This document shows, piece by piece, positions 50,483 through 62,007 of a stretch of 64,000 bases of DNA (position 1 is its first letter; each line of letters begins with the position of its first letter). The position numbers and the translations under genes are program-made. The stretch lies in NCBI RefSeq assembly GCF_037055355.1, contig NZ_CP146350.1, positions 1,240,001 to 1,304,000 on the forward strand, in the 5' to 3' direction. Below the pieces are notes generated by a model that ran no database searches, was not told where the DNA came from, and saw only the letters and a list, made by a program, of their open reading frames with translations. The DNA is from Streptomyces sp. DG1A-41 (lineage in GTDB: Bacteria > Actinomycetota > Actinomycetes > Streptomycetales > Streptomycetaceae).

Positions 50483-50938
50483 AGCGCCCCGCCCCGAAGC
50501 ACTCCGAAGCACTCCGCGCCCCGTCGCCGAATTCCTCGGCGGCGGGGTCGCCCTTTGTTCTTTCGCTCGTTCGCTCGAGCGAGACACCTGACAGTTCGCT
50601 CGTACGAGCACCCAACAGCTCCTACGAGCCGGAATGGACCGCCTACCCGACCGGACTAGCCCCATCCGGCCACCACGAACCATCCGAAGTGACAGTCCAG
50701 TTGGGATGAACCGTCCGCGCGGGTGATGCGTCATGAACCTGTGAGAAGCGGTGCCGCGAAATCCCTGCGGATCGGCGTCCGTAGGGCAACACTGGGTTCC
50801 GACGACTTATCACAACGGGGGGCGGCCATGGACGACACTTCCAGCCGCGGAACAGACACGACAGCCGACTCAGCCGATTCGGCAAACTCATCCGACCCGC
50901 TCATCTCATCCACCACGACTCAGCGAAAGATCCCACCC
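50483..50938. promoter_or_regulatory. Intergenic region with array of short palindromes
   Basis: Within this 456-bp gap three related dyads occur close together: TCGCTCGAGCGA (50571-50582), GCTCGTACGAGC (50598-50609) and GCTCCTACGAGC (50618-50629, one mismatch). The last two are 20 bp apart. They look like a binding array for a dimeric regulator. The following DUF5999 gene, the nearest downstream, is the likely target. No other gene is supported in the gap. Confidence 0.5.
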
Positions 50939-51145
50939 ATGTGCCAGCACCAGACTCCGTGCCCGTCAGCCGAATCCGCCGACCGGGAATCCGCCCGTCT
51001 CGTGGCGCACCACCCGGAGCAGGGTTGGAGCCTGCTGTGCAACGGCGTGGTGCTCTTCGAGGACACCGGCGAGCTCCTGCCGGACGGCCGGATCATCGCC
51101 CCGCACCGTCCGCTGGCGTCCAGCCACGTGATGACGGCCGCCTGA
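50939..51145 (+). CDS. DUF5999 family small protein
   Basis: A 68-residue protein, MCQHQTPCPSAESADRESAR then LVAHHPEQGWSLLCNGVVLF and EDTGELLPDGRIIAPHRPLA, ending HVMTAA. This is the recurring Streptomyces DUF5999 sequence, with cysteines at positions 2 and 8 and a third in the core. ATG 50939 is preferred because third-position GC rises sharply there; an ATG at 50828 (MDDTSSRGTD) has a better Shine-Dalgarno (GGGGGG) and would add a Ser/Thr/Asp-rich extension. The function is unknown. A long hairpin follows. Confidence 0.85.
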   Translation: MCQHQTPCPSAESADRESARLVAHHPEQGWSLLCNGVVLFEDTGELLPDGRIIAPHRPLASSHVMTAA

Positions 51146-51183
51146 GGCCGCCGGGCGGCGTGACGTACCGCCCGCAGACATGA

Positions 51184-51218
51184 GGGGCCGGCCGCAGGAC
51201 ACCCTGCGAACCGGCCCC
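51184..51218 (+). terminator. Hairpin terminator after DUF5999 gene
   Basis: An outer stem GGGGCCGG (51184-51191) pairs perfectly with CCGGCCCC (51211-51218), with an inner CGCAGG/CCTGCG stem and small internal loops. It lies 38 bp after the DUF5999 stop. Confidence 0.7.
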
Positions 51219-51355
51219 GACGCGCGTCCGGATGCCGTCACTCCCCGTCCCCTCCCGCGACGTCCCGTTCATGGCTCGTACGCCTTCCCACGGATGCCCG
51301 TTTTCCGGAAGACTCCTGGAAGTTTCGGGGTCGCCCGTCGACGGAGGTGGGGCAA

Positions 51356-52393
51356 GTGGCAGCAGGTGAGGCCGAGGCCGGGGGCAAGGTCACGATCACG
51401 GAGATCGCCCGGCAGGCCGGCGTGTCCGTACCGACCGTGTCCCGGGTCGTCAATGGCCGGTCCGACGTGTCGCCGCAGACCCGGGCCCGCGTCGAGGACC
51501 TGCTGCGCCGGTACGGCTACCGCAAGCGTCCCGCGGCCGCGGGCACCCGTGCCGCCCTGCTTGACCTGGTCTTCAACAACCTCGACAGCCCCTGGGCCGT
51601 GGAGATCATCCGCGGGGTCGAGGAGGTCGCGCACGCGGCCGGGGTCGGCACGGTGGTGTCGGCCATCCACGGGCGTTCGGGCGACGCCCGCGAGTGGATG
51701 CGCAACCTCCGGGCCCGAGCCTCCGACGGCGTCATCCTCGTCACCTCGGCCCTGGAGCCGACGCTCCATGAGGAACTGCGCATTCTCGGCGTCCCGCTGG
51801 TCGTCGTCGACCCGGCGGGCTCGCCCGCCCTGGAGGCGCCCACCATCGGTGCCGCCAACTGGTCGGGCGGCATGGCGGCCACCGAGCACCTGCTGTCCCT
51901 CGGCCACCGCCGGATCGGCCTCATCGCCGGGCCACCGCGGCTGCTGTGCTCCCGGGCCCGGCTGGACGGCTACCGCGCGGCTCTGGAAGGCGCCGACATC
52001 GCGGTCGACGAGTCCCTCGTCGTCCCCGGCGACTTCCGCCCCGAGTCCGGCTTCACCGCCTGCGAGACCCTGCTCGGCCTGCCCGAGCCGCCGACCGCCG
52101 TGTTCGCAGCCAGCGACCAGATGGCACTCGGCGCGATCGAGGCACTGCGCCGACGCGGGCTGCGGGTGCCGCAGGACATGAGCGTGGTGGGTTTCGACGA
52201 CCTTCCGGAAGTCCGCTGGTCGGCCCCGCCCCTGACCACCGTCCGCCAGCCCCTGGCCGACATGGGCAAACTGGCCGCCCGCACGGTCCTCCAACTCACC
52301 CGCGACGAACAACCCGACTCACCGCGGGTGGAACTGGGCACGGACCTGGTGGTACGAGCAAGCACGGCGCCTCCGGTGACGCGCCTGCGCTGA
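51356..52393 (+). CDS. LacI-family regulator of the xylan locus
   Basis: A 345-residue LacI repressor. The HTH and hinge are VTITEIARQAGVSVPTVSRVV and RARVEDLLRRYGYRKRP, and the effector domain includes PPTAVFAASDQMALGAIEALRR and MSVVGFDDLPEVRWSAPPLTTV. GTG 51356 is chosen because GGAGG lies 8 bp upstream (the GTG at 51347 overlaps it). It lies next to, and converges on, a xylanase/ABC/GH43 locus; the closest functional analogue I know is BxlR of S. thermoviolaceus, which binds CGAA-N-TTCG-like dyads. A 9/11 match to the local dyad sits 29 bp upstream, which suggests autoregulation. Confidence 0.9.
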   Translation: MAAGEAEAGGKVTITEIARQAGVSVPTVSRVVNGRSDVSPQTRARVEDLLRRYGYRKRPAAAGTRAALLDLVFNNLDSPWAVEIIRGVEEVAHAAGVGTVVSAIHGRSGDAREWMRNLRARASDGVILVTSALEPTLHEELRILGVPLVVVDPAGSPALEAPTIGAANWSGGMAATEHLLSLGHRRIGLIAGPPRLLCSRARLDGYRAALEGADIAVDESLVVPGDFRPESGFTACETLLGLPEPPTAVFAASDQMALGAIEALRRRGLRVPQDMSVVGFDDLPEVRWSAPPLTTVRQPLADMGKLAARTVLQLTRDEQPDSPRVELGTDLVVRASTAPPVTRLR

Positions 52394-52861
52394 CGACCTC
52401 ACCCGACTGAGCGGAAGCCGACCGGAGCACCGCGGGGGCCAGCGCTGGCGAGGGGCACGGGCCAGTGCCGGTGGGAGCGCGGATCCAGCGCCGAGAGACG
52501 CCCGACCCCGCTCCGAGGAGCGGCGCCGCCCCAGCGCCAGCGAAGGCCCCGAGATCGCGGGCCCGGCGCCGCGGAAGGCTCCCGCCCCCAGCGCCAAGAC
52601 GAGGCACCCGAGCCAACACCAACAGGTGCGCGACCCCACATCGCAGCACCAAGGCCATGCGCGGCCCAGCACCGACAAGGGGGCGAACCAAACACCGACG
52701 AAGCCGCCCGGCCCCGCGCCGACGAGGGCGCGCACCCAGCACCGGCGAGAGGCCCAACGCCACGCGCCGGCCCCGCTGGCTCGACCCACCGCCCGCCAAG
52801 GCCGGCTCGCCCCGGCACACCCCGGACAGCACCCCGTACGGCAGGTCGCGCCCCGCCCCCG
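52394..52861. repeat. Intergenic region with decayed ~24-bp repeats
   Basis: A 468-bp gap between convergent LacI and xylanase genes. A loosely conserved unit of about 24 bp (CCCAGCACCGACGAGGG-like) recurs; the four clearest copies are at 52665, 52689, 52713 and 52735, with poorer copies earlier (for example near 52530 and 52590). Frames stay open by composition only. It may be a decayed minisatellite; no gene is supported. Confidence 0.6.
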
Positions 52862-54854
<1,993 letters not shown>

Positions 54855-54858
<4 letters not shown>

Positions 54859-55851
54859 TTTCCGTCTCCCCGCATGGTCGTGGTGGCCCCTTCCAGGTCG
54901 CGCCGGAGCACGAACCGCTGGTAGGCGAGGGCGAAGACGAGGCTGATGCCGAACATGACCACGCTGATCGCGCTGGCGTAGCCGACCTGGTAGCGCTTGA
55001 AGCCGTACTGGAACATGGTCACGGCCATGGTCTCGGAGTGGTGGTCCGGTCCGCCCGCGGTGGTCACCCACACCAGGTCGAAGAGCTGGATGGCCCCGAT
55101 GACCGACAGGAAGACGCTGATGCGCAGGGTGGGCGCGAGCAGCGGCAGCGTCACGTTGCGGAAGCGCTGCCAGGGGCCGGCCCCGTCGATGAGCGCCGCC
55201 TCGGTCAGCTCCCTGGGGACGGCCTGGAGCCCGGCCAGGTACAGCATCATGTGGAAGCCGAAGTACTTCCACGTCATGACCAGGAACAGGGTCGCCATGA
55301 CGGTGGACGGATCGGCGAACCACTCCCCGCCCAGCCCGTCCAGTCCGACCTTGCCGAGGACCTGGTCGGCGAAGCCGTCGTCCGGGGCGAAGATCATGCC
55401 GAAGAGGATTCCGGTGATGGCCTCGGACAGGACGTACGGGGCGAAGAACAGCATCCGGTACACCGCCCGGCCGCGCATCCGCTGGTTGAGCAGGACGGCC
55501 ATGGCGAGCGCGAACGACAGTTGGACGACGAGCGACAGCACCACCAGGACCAGGCAGCGCCACAGGTCGCCCAAGAAGACCTCGTCCTGGAAGAGGCGGG
55601 TGAAGTTCTCGCCCCCGATGTAGTCGGAGGGCATGCCGAAGCCGCCCCAGCGGAAGAACGCGGCGTACAGCGCGAACAGCATCGGCAGCAGCACGAGCCC
55701 CAGGAACAGCACCAGGGCGGGCAACTGGAAGCCGGCCGCGGTCAGCCAGTTCAGCGCCCGTCGCCGGGCGCGGCTCCGGGCCCGGTCCGTGGCCGGGGGC
55801 GGGGCCGGCGTCGCGACCGGTCCGTTTGTCCGGCAGGAACGTGGAGGTCAT
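54855..55851 (-). CDS. ABC sugar permease, MalF type, apparent frameshift
   Basis: The main frame (54855 to about 55790) gives ARSRARRRALNWLTAAGFQL and PALVLFLGLVLLPMLFALYA, about six helices, and the EAA loop ELTEAALIDGAGPWQRFRNV. That frame has no normal start codon before TTG 55724. The only ATG is 55851 (MTSTFLPDKRTGRDAGPAP), 6 bp after the binding-protein stop, and it is in another frame. Removing one C in the run of five Cs near 55795 joins the two: GPAP-ATDRARSRARR. So the gene is probably intact with a one-base error, or truly frameshifted. The role is uptake of xylo-oligosaccharides, inferred from context. Confidence 0.82.
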
Positions 55852-55857
55852 CGCCGG

Positions 55858-57150
55858 TTACTGCTCTTCCTTCGCGGTCTTCGTGATCGACTGGGCGACC
55901 TGCTCGGGCGACTTGGACCCGGCGATGAGCGCGGCGACGCTGTCGTTGATCTCCTGGCCGACGGCGGGTGCGTACGCCTGGTCGAGGTAGAGCTGGAAGC
56001 CGGTGGCCTTCTTCAACTGAGCTTGTACGGCCTTGATGTTGGGGTCGGCGATGGCCCTCTCGGCCGCCGGGACCACGGGCAGGACGCCGGTCTTCTTGAC
56101 CAGTTCCAGGTCGGTGGCCTCGGACGCGAAGAACTTCAGGAAGTCGACGGCCTCCTGCGGGGCGCCCCGGCGCAGGGCGTGCCCGCCGCCTCCGCCGAAC
56201 ACCTCGGTTATGGCGCCCTTGCCGCCCTCGACCGCCGGGAACGGGAAGAACCCGAGGTCCTTGCCCAGGCCCTTGCCCACGTCGGCCTGCACCACGGGCG
56301 CCCACTGGCCCATGAGTTCCATGGCCGCCCTGCCGTTGCCGACGGTGGCGGCCTGGCCGGTGGGGCTGGAGTAGGCGGCGCCGAGAAAGCCCTTCTGGAA
56401 CGGCTGGAGGCGGACGAGTTCCTCGAGGTGCCGCCCCGCCTCGACGAAGGGGGCGCCGGTGAAGTCCTTGTCGCCGTAGGCCTTCTCCAGCGCCTCGGCG
56501 CCGGCGGTGCGCATCGCCAGGTAGGCCCAGAAGTACATGCCGGGCCACTTCTCCTTGCCGGCCAGGGCGAGGGGGGTGATGGTCTCCGCCTTCAGCTTGC
56601 GCACGGCGTCGAGGAAGCCGCTCCAGGTGGTCGGGGGCTCGGAGATGCCGGCCTGGTCGAAGAGCGCCTTGTTGTACCAGAAGCCGACCATGCCGATGTC
56701 GAACGGGATGCCGTAGACCTGGTCGTCGATCAGGTACGGCTCCCTGGCGACCGGGAGCAGGGCGTCGCCCCACGGCTTGGCCCTGCCCGTCAGGTCCTCG
56801 ACGAGCCCGGCGTCCACCTGCTGTTCGAGGACGCCGCCGCCCCAGGTGAAGAAGATGTCGGGCAGCTTCCCGGAGGAGGTCAGGGCCGTCATCTTCGACT
56901 TGTAGGCTTCGTTCTCCATTTGGACGATCTTTATCTTGACCTTGGGGTTCTGGGCCTCGAACTTCCGGGCGAGGGCGGCCCAGACGCCCTTGGTCGGCTC
57001 GGTGGTGGAGATGTTCCACCATTCGATCGTGGTCGTCCCCGACGACCCTCCGTCCGAGTCCCCGCCGCATGCGGTCAGTGCCGTCATCCCCAGACCGGCC
57101 GCGGCGGAGGCCGCCAGGAAGCCGCGGCGGGACAGTGCCGGGTCGCCCAT
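55858..57150 (-). CDS. ABC sugar-binding lipoprotein (CUT1 type)
   Basis: A 430-residue binding protein. The signal peptide LSRRGFLAASAAAGLGMTAL then TAC is both a twin-arginine-like and a lipobox signal. The extracellular fold includes TIEWWNISTTEPTKGVWAAL, VYGIPFDIGMVGFWYNKALF and GRAAMELMGQWAPVVQADVG. ATG 57150 has AAGGAG 6 bp upstream; ATG 57153 is too close. It captures xylo-oligosaccharides for the permeases next to it. Paired CGAAA-N-TTTCG-type operators lie 48-79 bp upstream, so it heads the transport operon. Confidence 0.92.
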   Translation of the reverse strand: MGDPALSRRGFLAASAAAGLGMTALTACGGDSDGGSSGTTTIEWWNISTTEPTKGVWAALARKFEAQNPKVKIKIVQMENEAYKSKMTALTSSGKLPDIFFTWGGGVLEQQVDAGLVEDLTGRAKPWGDALLPVAREPYLIDDQVYGIPFDIGMVGFWYNKALFDQAGISEPPTTWSGFLDAVRKLKAETITPLALAGKEKWPGMYFWAYLAMRTAGAEALEKAYGDKDFTGAPFVEAGRHLEELVRLQPFQKGFLGAAYSSPTGQAATVGNGRAAMELMGQWAPVVQADVGKGLGKDLGFFPFPAVEGGKGAITEVFGGGGGHALRRGAPQEAVDFLKFFASEATDLELVKKTGVLPVVPAAERAIADPNIKAVQAQLKKATGFQLYLDQAYAPAVGQEINDSVAALIAGSKSPEQVAQSITKTAKEEQ

Positions 57151-57197
57151 CATGCGCTCCTTGGGTACGGGACGACGCTCCCGCGTCCGTCCACTAT

Positions 57198-57229
57198 CGA
57201 AAGTTTCGGAAGATATCCAGAAAGCTTCG
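57198..57229. promoter_or_regulatory. Paired LacI-type operators before the binding-protein gene
   Basis: CGAAAGTTTCG at 57198-57208 is a perfect dyad. AGAAAGCTTCG at 57219-57229 matches it at 9 of 11 positions. They are 21 bp apart, two helical turns. The same pair spacing occurs before the GH43 gene. The likely ligand-controlled regulator is the LacI protein at 51356. Confidence 0.75.
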
Positions 57230-57361
57230 TTGCTGCCGCACCCTAGAGACAGCGGCCAAACGGTGGCAACCCCTTGTGCGCGGTGAATCTGCCGCCGACG
57301 CACGGGCCTTGAGGGACGCTCGGCCGAGCCGTGAGTTTCCGCCCCCTTCCGCAAGGAGCGG

Positions 57362-58876
57362 TCAGGGGGAGGCGGGGACGTACTCGAACCAGTCGAAGGC
57401 CGCGCTGCCCTCGGTGACGTACATGCCGATCACCCGTCCGGTGAAGCCTCCGGCGACCTCCGTGGACAGGTAACGGCCGTCGAGTTCGGCGAGCGGATCG
57501 CCGTCGCCGCCTTCGCCGAGCGAGAAGACGAGAGTGTCGGGGCCGCCGGCCCGGATGCCGGGTGCCTCCTGGCCCGCGGAGGTGACGGTGGGCGGTACGA
57601 CGGGCTCCGTGCGGACCTCGACGGCCAGGGTGACCGGCCCCGGCGGCACGGGGCGCCGGGCTAGGCACTGCCGCACCGGACCGATCCGGGCGATCACGCT
57701 CGCCTCTCCCCGGGCGACCTCCAGGTCGTAGTGGTGGGCCTCGTCGATGCGCACCGAGAGTCCGGCGCGCGCCGTTCCGGGATCGAGGCGGGCCGCGACC
57801 CGGCAGTCCGGGTGCTGCTGGCGCCGCCCGACGAAGGTGTGGCCCGGCCTGTCCAGGCTGTCACCCGTCGCGGTCAGAGTGAGCCGGCCGGGCCGGTCGG
57901 TCAGCGACCAGGAGTGCTCCGGCCTGCGGTGCGGGGAGATCCAGTGCGGGGCGAGGCGCACGGCGTCGAAGTCGTCGCGTACCGGCTCGGGCTCGAAGGG
58001 ATGCCAGGCCGCCGGGGCCGGGTGCCGTTCCAGCACGGGACCGACCCGCGGCCAGCCGTCCACCCACTCCACGGGGGTCAGGAACGTCTCCCGGCCGAGG
58101 ACGTGGAACTTCGGGAACCAGCCCCGGGGACGCGTGCCGAGCAGCAGCATCCACCAGGTGCCGTCGGTCGCTTCTACCAGGTCGGCGTGGCCGGTGCACT
58201 GGATCGGCAGGTCGGTGCTGCGGTGGGACAGGACGGGGTTGCGCGGCGCCGGTTCGAACGGCCCGCGCGGGGAACGGGCCCGCGCGATCGACACGCTGTG
58301 GCCGTGTGCGGTGCCGCCCTCGGCCAGCATCAGGTACCACCAGTCGCCGACGCGGTACAGATGCGGCGCCTCGGGATGCTGCATGCCCGCGCCCGACCAC
58401 ACCGGCAGCGGTCCCTCCAGCACCTTGCCCGTCGCCGGGTCGATGCGCGCCACCCGCACTCCGGAGACGGCACACCAGCAGGAGCCGTCCTCGTCCCAGG
58501 CGAGATCGGGGTCGATCCCGGGCAGGTCGATCCACACCGGATCGGACCAGGGCCCTTCGGGCCGGTCGCTGCTGACGAGGAAGTTGCCCCCGGCGCCGAC
58601 CTTGGTGGTGATCAGGTAGAAGCGGCCGTCGTGGTGGCGCAGGGTGGGGGCGTAGATCCCGGCCGAGGCCGGCACGTCGTCCGGCAGCTCCAACAGCCCC
58701 GGCCGGTCGAGGACGTTGCCGATCTGCCGCCAGTGCACGAGGTCGCGGCTGTGGAAGAGAGGCACGCCAGGGACGTACTCGAAGCTGGAGCAGACGAGGT
58801 AGTAGTCCTCCCCCACCCGGCAGGCGCTGGGGTCGGGGTGGAAGCCGCCGATCACGGGGTTGCCGAACGTCCGCAT
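57362..58876 (-). CDS. GH43 beta-xylosidase / arabinofuranosidase
   Basis: A 504-residue GH43 enzyme. The five-bladed propeller carries the catalytic base Asp in NPVIGGFHPDPSACRVGEDY (about residue 15), the pKa-modulating Asp in GIDPDLAWDEDG (about 125) and the general acid Glu in MQHPEAPHLYRVGDWWY (about 170). A C-terminal beta-sandwich (about 320-504) is typical of beta-xylosidase-like GH43. No signal peptide is visible, so it probably acts inside on imported oligosaccharides. It is separated from the transport operon by 211 bp and has its own operator pair. Confidence 0.92.
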   Translation of the reverse strand: MRTFGNPVIGGFHPDPSACRVGEDYYLVCSSFEYVPGVPLFHSRDLVHWRQIGNVLDRPGLLELPDDVPASAGIYAPTLRHHDGRFYLITTKVGAGGNFLVSSDRPEGPWSDPVWIDLPGIDPDLAWDEDGSCWCAVSGVRVARIDPATGKVLEGPLPVWSGAGMQHPEAPHLYRVGDWWYLMLAEGGTAHGHSVSIARARSPRGPFEPAPRNPVLSHRSTDLPIQCTGHADLVEATDGTWWMLLLGTRPRGWFPKFHVLGRETFLTPVEWVDGWPRVGPVLERHPAPAAWHPFEPEPVRDDFDAVRLAPHWISPHRRPEHSWSLTDRPGRLTLTATGDSLDRPGHTFVGRRQQHPDCRVAARLDPGTARAGLSVRIDEAHHYDLEVARGEASVIARIGPVRQCLARRPVPPGPVTLAVEVRTEPVVPPTVTSAGQEAPGIRAGGPDTLVFSLGEGGDGDPLAELDGRYLSTEVAGGFTGRVIGMYVTEGSAAFDWFEYVPASP

Positions 58877-58932
58877 GAGCGTCAGTCCCTTCGAACGAGA
58901 GCCGGGCGGAGGGCGGAGGGCAGGGAGCGAGG

Positions 58933-58964
58933 CGAAACTTTCGGATGGCCTGGCGAACGTTACG
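58933..58964. promoter_or_regulatory. Paired LacI-type operators before the GH43 gene
   Basis: CGAAACTTTCG at 58933-58943 is a perfect dyad, and CGAACGTTACG at 58954-58964 matches CGAAAGTTTCG at 9 of 11 positions. Spacing is 21 bp, as at 57198-57229. The pair sits 57-88 bp upstream of the GH43 start. Confidence 0.75.
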
Positions 58965-59299
58965 AAGGTGCACTGTAGGTGTCACCGACTCCGGCCACAA
59001 GAAGGCCGACGCCCGGCTGCCTCGCGGCCACGATCACACAGGGTGTTCAACTTTCCGGCGACGCACGACCGTTGCCGACGCGCGGGGATGCACGGTTCGG
59101 CTGCCGCCCAACGGGCTCTCAGCTCACGCTTTGACGCACCACGCCTCCACTCCGCCGCCCTCCCCTCGACCAGTCTTAACGGAAGCTTGACGCTCTCAGT
59201 GACCTCATCCACAGGCCACCGCATCACGCTCCGCATACGCTGATCGGGCCGTCCAGTGATGGCCGGAACCACGCTGAACCGCACATCGGGAGCACGTCG
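58965..59299. promoter_or_regulatory. Promoter region of the APC permease with direct repeats
   Basis: A 335-bp leader with no supported gene. CTTAACG (59175-59181) and CTTGACG (59186-59192) are direct repeats 11 bp apart, a spacing typical of OmpR/PhoB-family response-regulator boxes. They lie about 110 bp upstream of the permease start. KimA-like transporters in other bacteria are controlled by potassium and c-di-AMP; no ydaO-type riboswitch was recognisable by eye. Confidence 0.4.
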
Positions 59300-61279
59300 A
59301 TGGCCACCACTGAGCACTCGCCACCGAGCCTTACGGAGCCCGCTCCACCCAGTCGCCTGCGCGCCTGGATGCTGGAGGGCCTGTCCGACATGGGCAGGAG
59401 CGGCGGCCACACCGGGCCCCACGCCGAACCGGAGCCCCCGCACAAGGGCCAGCCCTGGTGGCGCGTGATGTGCCTGACCGGCGTCGACTACTTCTCCACG
59501 CTCGGCTACCAGCCGGGCATCGCGGCTCTCGCCGCCGGACTGCTCTCGCCGGTCGCGACGATCGTGCTGGTGATCGTCACCCTGGCGGGCGCCCTGCCGG
59601 TATACCGCCGGGTGGCCGACGAGAGCCCGCACGGCGAGGGCTCGATAGCGATGCTGGAGCGGCTGCTCTCCTTCTGGCAGGGCAAGCTGTTCGTGCTGAC
59701 CCTGCTGGGCTTCGCCGCCACCGACTTCCTGATCACCATCACACTGTCGGCCGCCGACGCCTCCACCCACCTCGTGGAGAACCCGCATCTGAACGGCGTC
59801 CTGCACGACAAGCAGATGCTGATCACACTCGTCCTCGTGGCGCTGCTCGGCGCGGTGTTCCTCAAGGGCTTCCTCGAGGCGATCGGCGTCGCGGTCGCCC
59901 TGGTGGGCGCCTACCTCGCGCTCAACGTGGTCGTGGTGGTCGTCGGCTTCTACCACGTGGCCACCGCGGGCCATGTGGTCACCGACTGGACCGGCGCCCT
60001 CACCACCCAGCACGGCAACGTCTTCGTCATGATCGGCGTGGCCCTGCTCGTCTTCCCGAAGCTGGCGCTCGGCCTCTCCGGGTTCGAGACCGGCGTGGCC
60101 GTGATGCCGCACGTCAAGGGCGACCCGGACGACACCGAGGAACGGCCCGCCGGCCGCATCCGCGACACCAAGAAGCTGCTCACCACGGCCGCCCTCATCA
60201 TGAGCGGCTTTCTGATCACCACCAGCTTCATCACCACCCTCCTCATACCCGAGAAGGAGTTCGAGACGGGCGGCCAGGCCAACGGGCGCGCGCTGGCCTA
60301 CCTGGCGCACAACTACCTGGGCAACATCTTCGGCACCGTCTACGACGTCTCGACGATCGCCATCCTGTGGTTCGCCGGCGCCTCCGCGATGGCCGGCCTG
60401 CTCAATCTGATGCCGCGCTACCTCCCCCGCTACGGCATGGCCCCACACTGGGCCCGGGCCGTCCGCCCCATGGTCATCGTCTTCACCCTGATCGCCTTCC
60501 TGGTCACCTGGATCTTCGACGCCGACGTCAACGCCCAGGGCGGCGCCTACGCCACCGGTGTGCTGGTCCTCATCAGCTCCGCCGCGATCGCGGTGACCAT
60601 CGCCGCCCGCAAGGCCCGCCAGCGGAACTGGACCATCGCCTTCGCGGTCATCTCCGCGGTGTTCCTCTACACGACCGTCGCGAACGTCATCGAGCGCCCG
60701 GACGGCGTGAAGATCGGCGCCTGCTTCATCGCCGGCATCATCCTGGTCTCCCTGCTGTCGCGGCTGGCCCGGTCCTTCGAACTCCGCGTGACCAGCGTGA
60801 CGCTGGACCCCATGGCGGAACGCTTCATCCGGGACATGGCCAGCCGCCGGATGCGGTTCATCGCCAACGAGCCCGACCGGCGCGACATCGCGGAGTACCG
60901 CGCCAAGATCGAGCAGATCCGGCACGACAACGACGTGCCCGGGCAGGAGGACTTCGCCTTCGTCGAGGTGACGGTCACCGACCCGTCCGAGTTCGAGGCG
61001 GGCCTGACCGTACGCGGCGAGGTGCTCCACGGCCGCTACCGCGTCCTGACCCTGGAGTCCTCCTCCGTCCCCAACGCCCTGGCCGCCCTCCTCCTGTACG
61101 TCCGCGACATGACCGGCAGCACCCCGCACATCTACTTCGAGTGGACCGAAGGGGGTCCCTTCGCCAACCTCCTGCGTTTCTTCCTGTTCGGCCAGGGCGA
61201 GGTCGCCCCGGTGACCCGCGAGGTCCTGCGCGAGGCGGAACCGGACCGGAAGCGGCGGCCGAAGGTGCACGTGGGCTGA
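59300..61279 (+). CDS. APC-family permease, KimA-like
   Basis: A 659-residue membrane protein. Twelve helices of the APC fold start at [20 protein letters not shown] then [37 protein letters not shown] is a conserved loop. A hydrophilic cytoplasmic domain follows (about 495-659: [20 protein letters not shown] ... [20 protein letters not shown]). Large APC proteins with this tail resemble the KUP-like potassium importer KimA or amino-acid permeases; the choice between them is open. GGGAG precedes ATG 59300. It converges on the DUF1707 gene at 61281. Confidence 0.85.
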   Translation: MATTEHSPPSLTEPAPPSRLRAWMLEGLSDMGRSGGHTGPHAEPEPPHKGQPWWRVMCLTGVDYFSTLGYQPGIAALAAGLLSPVATIVLVIVTLAGALPVYRRVADESPHGEGSIAMLERLLSFWQGKLFVLTLLGFAATDFLITITLSAADASTHLVENPHLNGVLHDKQMLITLVLVALLGAVFLKGFLEAIGVAVALVGAYLALNVVVVVVGFYHVATAGHVVTDWTGALTTQHGNVFVMIGVALLVFPKLALGLSGFETGVAVMPHVKGDPDDTEERPAGRIRDTKKLLTTAALIMSGFLITTSFITTLLIPEKEFETGGQANGRALAYLAHNYLGNIFGTVYDVSTIAILWFAGASAMAGLLNLMPRYLPRYGMAPHWARAVRPMVIVFTLIAFLVTWIFDADVNAQGGAYATGVLVLISSAAIAVTIAARKARQRNWTIAFAVISAVFLYTTVANVIERPDGVKIGACFIAGIILVSLLSRLARSFELRVTSVTLDPMAERFIRDMASRRMRFIANEPDRRDIAEYRAKIEQIRHDNDVPGQEDFAFVEVTVTDPSEFEAGLTVRGEVLHGRYRVLTLESSSVPNALAALLLYVRDMTGSTPHIYFEWTEGGPFANLLRFFLFGQGEVAPVTREVLREAEPDRKRRPKVHVG

Positions 61280-61280
61280 G

Positions 61281-61880
61281 TCAGGCCGGCGGTCTCCGTC
61301 GGCCGAAGCCCCTCCGGCCCGGACGCACCACGACCTGCCCGTAGTCGATCTCGCCGGTGATCCGTACGCGCAGCAGGACCGGGGCGTCGGCCGGTGCCCC
61401 ACGCGCCTTGATCTGGGAGTAGTTCGTCACCAGCGCGCCGGCGTCCACCACGATCCCAGGCCGGGTCGGCAGCTTCAGGGCGCCGGCCCGCATGTCCAGG
61501 TCGATGTGCAGCGTGTCCCGCGTGATCACCGCGTCGGTGAAGTCGAGCGTCACCTCACCCCACGCCGACCGGACCTCCAGCCGCCGCGGCACCACCCAGC
61601 GCTCACCACGCCGGGTCGAGGACCCCTCCTGCTCGATCCGGACGACCTCCTGGGCCTCGACGGGCGTTTCGCCCACCCCCTCGGGCAGATCCGCTGTCAG
61701 CACGGCGAGCTCGCCCACCGTACGGGCGGACAGCGCGGCCTCCAGCCGCTCGTCGAGCTCCGCCAAGGTCAGCCGGCCGTCGCCCGCGGCGACGCGCAGC
61801 ACGTCCGCGATCCGGTCCCGGTCCGCATGCGAGGCCCTCACCTCGGGCGATGCACCGGTACGCAAGAGGTCCCCCGCCAT
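61281..61880 (-). CDS. DUF1707 / LiaF-like cell-envelope stress domain protein
   Basis: A 199-residue protein. The N-terminal DUF1707 (about 8-55) reads VRASHADRDRIADVLRVAAG and RLTLAELDERLEAALSARTVGELAVL. The C-terminal half is a beta-rich domain like the LiaF/DUF2154 cell-wall-antibiotic-response domain (ERWVVPRRLEVRSAWGEVTL, FTDAVITRDTLHIDLDMRAG). No membrane helix is seen. The family is common in Streptomyces and often linked to envelope stress. It is divergent from a MopI-like gene with a dyad between them. ATG 61880 is the start. Confidence 0.85.
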   Translation of the reverse strand: MAGDLLRTGASPEVRASHADRDRIADVLRVAAGDGRLTLAELDERLEAALSARTVGELAVLTADLPEGVGETPVEAQEVVRIEQEGSSTRRGERWVVPRRLEVRSAWGEVTLDFTDAVITRDTLHIDLDMRAGALKLPTRPGIVVDAGALVTNYSQIKARGAPADAPVLLRVRITGEIDYGQVVVRPGRRGFGRRRPPA

Positions 61881-61931
61881 CACATCACCCCGACCTCGCC
61901 GGGCACGGCACCCGGCCCACCCACTCGACAC

Positions 61932-61949
61932 TAACGCTATATCGCGTTA
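61932..61949. promoter_or_regulatory. TAACGC-N6-GCGTTA inverted repeat
   Basis: A perfect 6-6-6 dyad with an AT-rich centre (TATATC) in the 127-bp gap between the DUF1707 gene (start 61880) and the MopI-like gene (start 62008). It is a good operator candidate for either gene. Confidence 0.5.
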
Positions 61950-62007
61950 TACCCAACGGGCAACCCCGCATCCGCCACTCCCCTCCCGCGCCCCTATCGT
62001 GACCGGC

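Noticed and set aside
50828..50938. N-terminal extension of the DUF5999 protein
   Set aside because: Third-position GC is low in these codons, and the known family begins at MCQHQ; noted only as an alternative start.
58982..61402. 806-codon minus-strand frame across the APC permease
   Set aside because: Asp/Gly/His-rich composition without motifs; the plus strand encodes a clear membrane transporter.
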